Assembly (NCBI GenBank): GCA_913774355.1
Contig: CAJYGB010000016.1
Span: forward strand, 62,001 to 126,000
Direction of reading: 5' to 3'
DNA from: an uncultured Chryseobacterium sp.
GTDB lineage: Bacteria; Bacteroidota; Bacteroidia; Flavobacteriales; Weeksellaceae
DNA length: 64,000 bases
Shown here: one piece after another, positions 60,003 through 64,000 of the stretch
Layout of the letters: the number at the start of each line of letters is the position of its first letter
How positions within the stretch are numbered: position 1 is the stretch's first letter
Translations under genes and position numbers: made by a program
The notes under the pieces: model-generated
Told to the model about the DNA's origin: nothing
Seen by the model: only the letters and a program-made list of their open reading frames with translations
Databases searched by the model: none

Positions 60003-61793
60003 CTACAATTTTTTAATCTTCTGCTTTTCCAGATCGATTACAAAATGGTCGGCGGGATCTCCTGAGGATAGTTTGGAAAGTATTTTAAAAACCGCTTTCA
60101 ATTGTGTAATAAACGCATCTTCTATTCCGCTCTTTTCATATATTTCCTCCATTATCCGATATTGGTGACGCCTTTCTTCAGGAATATCCTTTTTCGCAAG
60201 CTCATCCGCCGACTGAAATTTATACAGATCGAGCAGAAGATCTTCAACATTCCACAGCCTGAAAGCTTTAGTATCAATTCCTTTCTTTTTTAACTGCGCT
60301 TTGGTATGAACAAGCAGCAACAGGTCTTCCCCATTCATTTTTTTGGCTCTTTTTATAAAATTATCCGGCCATTCACCGGGGATCATCCGCAGGCGAACCA
60401 GCTCCTTCAGGTGAAACAGCATGAAATCGTGATAGGATTTTGTTTTCAGGATGTCCCTATTCCAGAGGATCTTTGTTGTATCCTTTCGTAAAGCTTCGTA
60501 TTCCTTTTCATAAAGCGGGAACAACTCGTTGAAGTTGGGGACATCATTTAAAACTTCGGTGGTGATTTCCATCCGATCATGAGATTGGACGGTCAGTATT
60601 TTATACGCCGGAAGATAGGCCGCCAGGGAAGGGACCTGGATGTTCACCAGCATCTTCTCCCCGAATTTCCGGATGCCCGTATCATTGATGTGCATATGCC
60701 CGGCAAAATGGACAGCCAGTCCGGCTTCTGCAAAGGCTTGGGCGACTTCTTCTTCCGGAACCCGTTCCAGCTGCCATTTCTTTTCACCCAGCAGCTTTTT
60801 GATTTCACCGGTGGCTCCGTCATTGAAATCGATCATCGGATAATGGGTAAAGGCAATCACCGTTTTACCGTTTCGTTTCGCTTCCGAGGTAATCCTTTTT
60901 ACCCAGTCGATCAGGTGTTTTTTATGGGTTAAAACGTTATTGTACCCGATACTGGCTCCTTTATAATTGGAAGGGTTGCCGGGATTTTCGCTGAGGTTTT
61001 TCGGAAGGTAGGTATTGCCGTCGATGGCCATCAGCCAGATCCCTTTTACCGGCTCCACGACGTAGCTGAGATCAGGAACGGAAAATCCTTTGGCGACTTC
61101 GTACATTCTTTTATCGTAACCGGCATTCGCCAATATTTTTTCATAGGAATAATTTTCAATAACTACAGAACTGAAAGGCGTGCTCCAGAAAAGATCTTTC
61201 TTTTTCGGATAGAACCCGAAGTCTTTCAGTTCGTGCAGAATTTCCAGATACCCGGATTCAGCAATGTCCTGCGTAATGATTTCAGGATAGGTTTTCCCGA
61301 TATTTTCCCGGCTGTATATTCCCAGAGGATTGCCGTCCTGCCCGAGAAAATCATCCTTTCCGGCTTCCTGGCGGAACGGACCAACAGGATCATGGTTTCC
61401 GGTGGTGAGGTAAAAATCAATTCCGTACTGCTGATGGTACCGGCCGAGGATCCGGTGCAGCCCGCGGATGTTGTATCCCTGTCCGTCATCCGAAAAGTCA
61501 CCGGGCATGGCCACGATCTTAATTCCTTTTGATGCAATATCATCCAGTGCTTTAAGAAAAGCGAAATAGTTTTCGTTAAAAATCCGGGTCGAGTGCAGCT
61601 GCGAATCCATGGTTCTGAGGATCGTGGGTTTTCCCGTTCCGGGATTGGTAATCCCTTTAAAATCATTGTCTGAAAAGCTTCCGTACAGATCCTGGAAATG
61701 CACATCCGAAAGAAAAGCAATCTGCACCGGTTTTTGCTGCGCCGGAAACAGGGAAAAAGCAAGCACTAAAAATGAGAATATTCCTTTATTCAT
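60003..61793 (-). CDS. Secreted calcineurin-like metallophosphoesterase
   Basis: 596 aa with signal peptide (GIFSFLVLAFSLFPAQQ). The dimetal phosphatase core is complete: FLSDVHFQD (Asp30, His32), VAMPGDFSDDG, TTGNHDPVG, FTHYPMID and GHMHIND. The long C-terminal half (after about residue 380) is helical and has no recognised domain. It acts outside the cytoplasm. Placed convergent with the PI-PLC gene next to susCD, it may remove phosphate from lipid-derived products; this is inference from context. A single-enzyme phosphatase or nucleotidase role is also possible. Confidence 0.86.
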   Translation of the reverse strand: MNKGIFSFLVLAFSLFPAQQKPVQIAFLSDVHFQDLYGSFSDNDFKGITNPGTGKPTILRTMDSQLHSTRIFNENYFAFLKALDDIASKGIKIVAMPGDFSDDGQGYNIRGLHRILGRYHQQYGIDFYLTTGNHDPVGPFRQEAGKDDFLGQDGNPLGIYSRENIGKTYPEIITQDIAESGYLEILHELKDFGFYPKKKDLFWSTPFSSVVIENYSYEKILANAGYDKRMYEVAKGFSVPDLSYVVEPVKGIWLMAIDGNTYLPKNLSENPGNPSNYKGASIGYNNVLTHKKHLIDWVKRITSEAKRNGKTVIAFTHYPMIDFNDGATGEIKKLLGEKKWQLERVPEEEVAQAFAEAGLAVHFAGHMHINDTGIRKFGEKMLVNIQVPSLAAYLPAYKILTVQSHDRMEITTEVLNDVPNFNELFPLYEKEYEALRKDTTKILWNRDILKTKSYHDFMLFHLKELVRLRMIPGEWPDNFIKRAKKMNGEDLLLLVHTKAQLKKKGIDTKAFRLWNVEDLLLDLYKFQSADELAKKDIPEERRHQYRIMEEIYEKSGIEDAFITQLKAVFKILSKLSSGDPADHFVIDLEKQKIKKL

Positions 61794-61865
61794 CCTAAAA
61801 AAGACGAAAGTAAAGGAATATCCGGTGAATTGTTTTACGTAAAGTTTAAATCATTGTAAAGAAAT

Positions 61866-62720
61866 TTAATTGTCGGCCAGTTCAAGTACCGCATTTTCGC
61901 CGCCATAGGTTTCAATAATATGCTCACTAACATCTTTTAATGCTTTTTCATTTTCGGGATGTTTGCCAAAACTCGTAAAAAACTCTACGTGGTTATCACT
62001 TTTATCGTACCATACTTTTCCCATTGCGTTCTCAATAGTAAGTGTATCCGGTCTTGTAATTTTCTGAAGATTAATGAAAGCAAAATCATTCATAGGTATA
62101 ACCTTAGCTCTGGAATGAAGAGAAGCACTGTCAGTTGCCATATATCGGTCTTTATCCCAATACATATAAGGTTTATCTATAGCTGGAACACCCCAGAGTG
62201 ATGAAATTCCGAATGCCGGTTCTTTTCCTTTTCCCTTAGAAAATACAACACCACCAGTTACAAGAAGTAATAAAAATGTCATTTCTAGAATACCTATTCC
62301 ATTTCTCGTTATAAAATCTTTTACATCATTTACTTTTGACTCAATGACATTTGTTATACTAATAGTTACATTCGGTGAATTATGCGGAGAGGGAATTTCA
62401 TTACCGTCAACATTTATTTTTACCTCAGTAAAGTTCGCATCCTCATTTTTTTTAACAATAGTATTGGAAAAATCTGCAAAATTTTTATAGCCAATATATT
62501 GACTTAATTTATCAAGCTTGTAAGGCTCAATGCTTATTTCATCATTTCCTATAACGTAGGCATCATAATATCTAACAAGTGTTCTTTCATCAATGCTTAT
62601 TTTAAGATTATCTTTTAAACATACGCTTAGAAAAAGAGCTATTCCATTTTTCTTGTTTTTACCAGATTCTTGTTCTCCTTTTTTAAATACCTCGTTGATT
62701 AGTAGTTTAACTTTGGACAT
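61866..62720 (-). CDS. Hypothetical protein: N-terminal cytoplasmic domain, one membrane helix, C-terminal envelope domain
   Basis: 284 aa. The N-terminal part (ISIDERTLVRYYDAYVIGNDEIS ... LDKLSQYIGYKNFADFSN) resembles a DNA-binding-like domain I have seen at the start of several Bacteroidetes membrane proteins, though I cannot name the family. One membrane helix (EMTFLLLLVTGGVVFS, about residues 146-161) precedes a C-terminal soluble domain (FGISSLWGVPAIDKPYMYWDKDRYMATDSASLHSRAKV). This looks like a membrane-tethered regulator or sensor. The coding sequence is AT-richer than its left neighbours. Confidence 0.65.
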   Translation of the reverse strand: MSKVKLLINEVFKKGEQESGKNKKNGIALFLSVCLKDNLKISIDERTLVRYYDAYVIGNDEISIEPYKLDKLSQYIGYKNFADFSNTIVKKNEDANFTEVKINVDGNEIPSPHNSPNVTISITNVIESKVNDVKDFITRNGIGILEMTFLLLLVTGGVVFSKGKGKEPAFGISSLWGVPAIDKPYMYWDKDRYMATDSASLHSRAKVIPMNDFAFINLQKITRPDTLTIENAMGKVWYDKSDNHVEFFTSFGKHPENEKALKDVSEHIIETYGGENAVLELADN

Positions 62721-63112
62721 AATTAGTTTTTAAGGGTTAGTACAAAATAGATGATTTTCTCCCATTTTACAATACGGTTTTCCGTAATGAATTCCTGTCC
62801 ATATTTTGTCCATTCATGTCAATACTTTGTCTGTCACACCTCCAATAATTACTAGAAATTTGTATCAGAAATCAGTGAGAAACAAACAATTAAAACAATA
62901 GACAAAACCAAATTTACGAAACTGATTTCAAAAACTACCAGATAAAACGGAAGAAAATATCCGGGTTGGGAAGCAGATGTTTCTCTTCCGTTTTTGAAGG
63001 TTCACTTCCCAAAAAATTTAAGAAGCGCTTCGAAATTTTTCACGTGTAATCCGATCTGCGATCTGTTTCGCAGGGAAGAACACGAATGCTTTAACAATTA
63101 AATTTTTTGACA
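62721..63112. other. AT-rich gap, no gene seen
   Basis: 392 nt. It contains a short palindrome TACGGTTTTCCGTA near 62774 and a hairpin AAACGGAAGA / TCTTCCGTTT (62946-62993) followed by T, which could terminate an unseen short transcript on the plus strand. Confidence 0.5.
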
Positions 63113-63325
63113 ATGATCGAATTCATTTTGATGCTATTAGGATTAGCATTCGGACATAATAATGCCAATACGCAAACATGCAACAACGATAATAATGGAA
63201 CGGTAACCGTTCAGACTACCAATCCGGGAACGGGCACTGACCCAGGAACAGGGACAGATCCGGGAACCGGAGGATCAGGTGGAGATACGGGTGGAGATAC
63301 AATACCATTTCCACCAAAAAAATAA
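63113..63325 (+). CDS. Short repeat peptide, 70 aa, with hydrophobic N-terminus
   Basis: From ATG 63113: MIEFILMLLGLAFG, a hydrophobic start, then a low-complexity polar region (NNANTQTCNNDNNGTVTVQT) and repeats of PGTGTD, ending GGDTIPFPPKK. The start is preferred over an in-frame TTG at 63107. No homology is recognised. The repeats read as P-G-T-G-T-D/P-G-T-G-G. It may be a surface or secreted linker-like peptide. It lies 96 nt before the TPR lipoprotein gene and could be co-transcribed. Confidence 0.5.
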   Translation: MIEFILMLLGLAFGHNNANTQTCNNDNNGTVTVQTTNPGTGTDPGTGTDPGTGGSGGDTGGDTIPFPPKK

Positions 63326-63400
63326 AAATAATTATGGAAGGGAAAATTAATTTTCCCTTCTTTTATTTTTTAGCTAAGTTTATAAAAATTTCTTTTATAA

Positions 63401-64000
<600 letters not shown>

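Noticed and set aside
63031..63046. TTTTTCACGTGTAATC as a parS site
   Set aside because: The left arm fits but the right arm (TAAT) does not match AAAC.
63228..63300. PGTGTD repeats as a CRISPR-like or DNA repeat array
   Set aside because: The repeats are short, in frame, and encode a peptide low-complexity tail; there are no spacers of constant length.

Overview
The window looks like chromosome from a flavobacterium of the Weeksellaceae, most likely Chryseobacterium or a close relative. The evidence is SusC/SusD and many TonB-dependent receptors, MenD (menaquinone), DUF5686, DUF2795 and WG-repeat proteins, tRNA genes without an encoded CCA, almost no Shine-Dalgarno sequences, and repeated promoters of the Bacteroidetes type (TTG, 17-23 nt, TAnnTTTG). 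No phage, transposase, CRISPR array or rRNA operon was seen. The genus is inferred from gene content and style, not from a search.

Layout. 1-9.4 kb: the end of an MBL-fold/rhodanese protein, thioredoxin, a nitrilase-family amidase, an RseP protease, two tRNA-Asn genes in tandem, a SRAP (abasic-site shield) protein, a DUF5686 outer-membrane protein, a short bacteriocin-like peptide gene and rplU-rpmA. 9.5-19.1 kb: a lipoprotein zinc protease, an acyltransferase, MiaE, a DUF502 protein, a flavin monooxygenase/aminotransferase pair, a PQQ-type sugar dehydrogenase and a BlaI/M56 regulatory pair with a visible operator. 19.2-28.6 kb: uvrB, membrane proteins, a chorismate-using group (pabB-like, pabC-like, menD) and a 2-oxoglutarate/Fe(II) oxygenase. 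28.6-29.4 kb: a near-perfect parS palindrome and two more bacteriocin-like peptide genes. 29.5-41.4 kb: a radical SAM protein, a DUF2797/WG-repeat/AsmA-like operon, a nucleotide-sugar epimerase, a DUF2795 protein and secA. 41.7-51.1 kb: an iron-uptake-like block of three TonB-dependent receptors and two PepSY membrane proteins. 51.2-53.5 kb: a ROK kinase, a repeat-rich intergenic region and msrA. 53.6-61.8 kb: susD, susC, a secreted PI-PLC-like phospholipase and a secreted metallophosphoesterase. 61.9-64 kb: an AT-rich accessory stretch of unfamiliar genes, ending in a TPR lipoprotein cut by the window edge.

How the genes work together. Housekeeping genes (rseP, rplU-rpmA, uvrB, secA, menD, tRNA-Asn) are mixed with nutrient-uptake modules. 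The TBDR/PepSY block probably imports and reduces chelated iron. The SusCD/PLC/phosphoesterase group may release and import phospholipid-derived products. The parS site suggests the window lies in the replication-origin domain.

Most notable signals: (i) three short genes (two of 54 aa, one of 89 aa) with a shared MKN[LF]KKL leader, two of which also share a 28-nt leader motif at nearly the same distance from ATG; (ii) the parS site at 28604-28619; (iii) a BlaI-type palindrome overlapping its own -7 box; (iv) a 204-bp tandem repeat in a 790-bp gene-free gap. Residue positions are counted by eye and may be off by a few.
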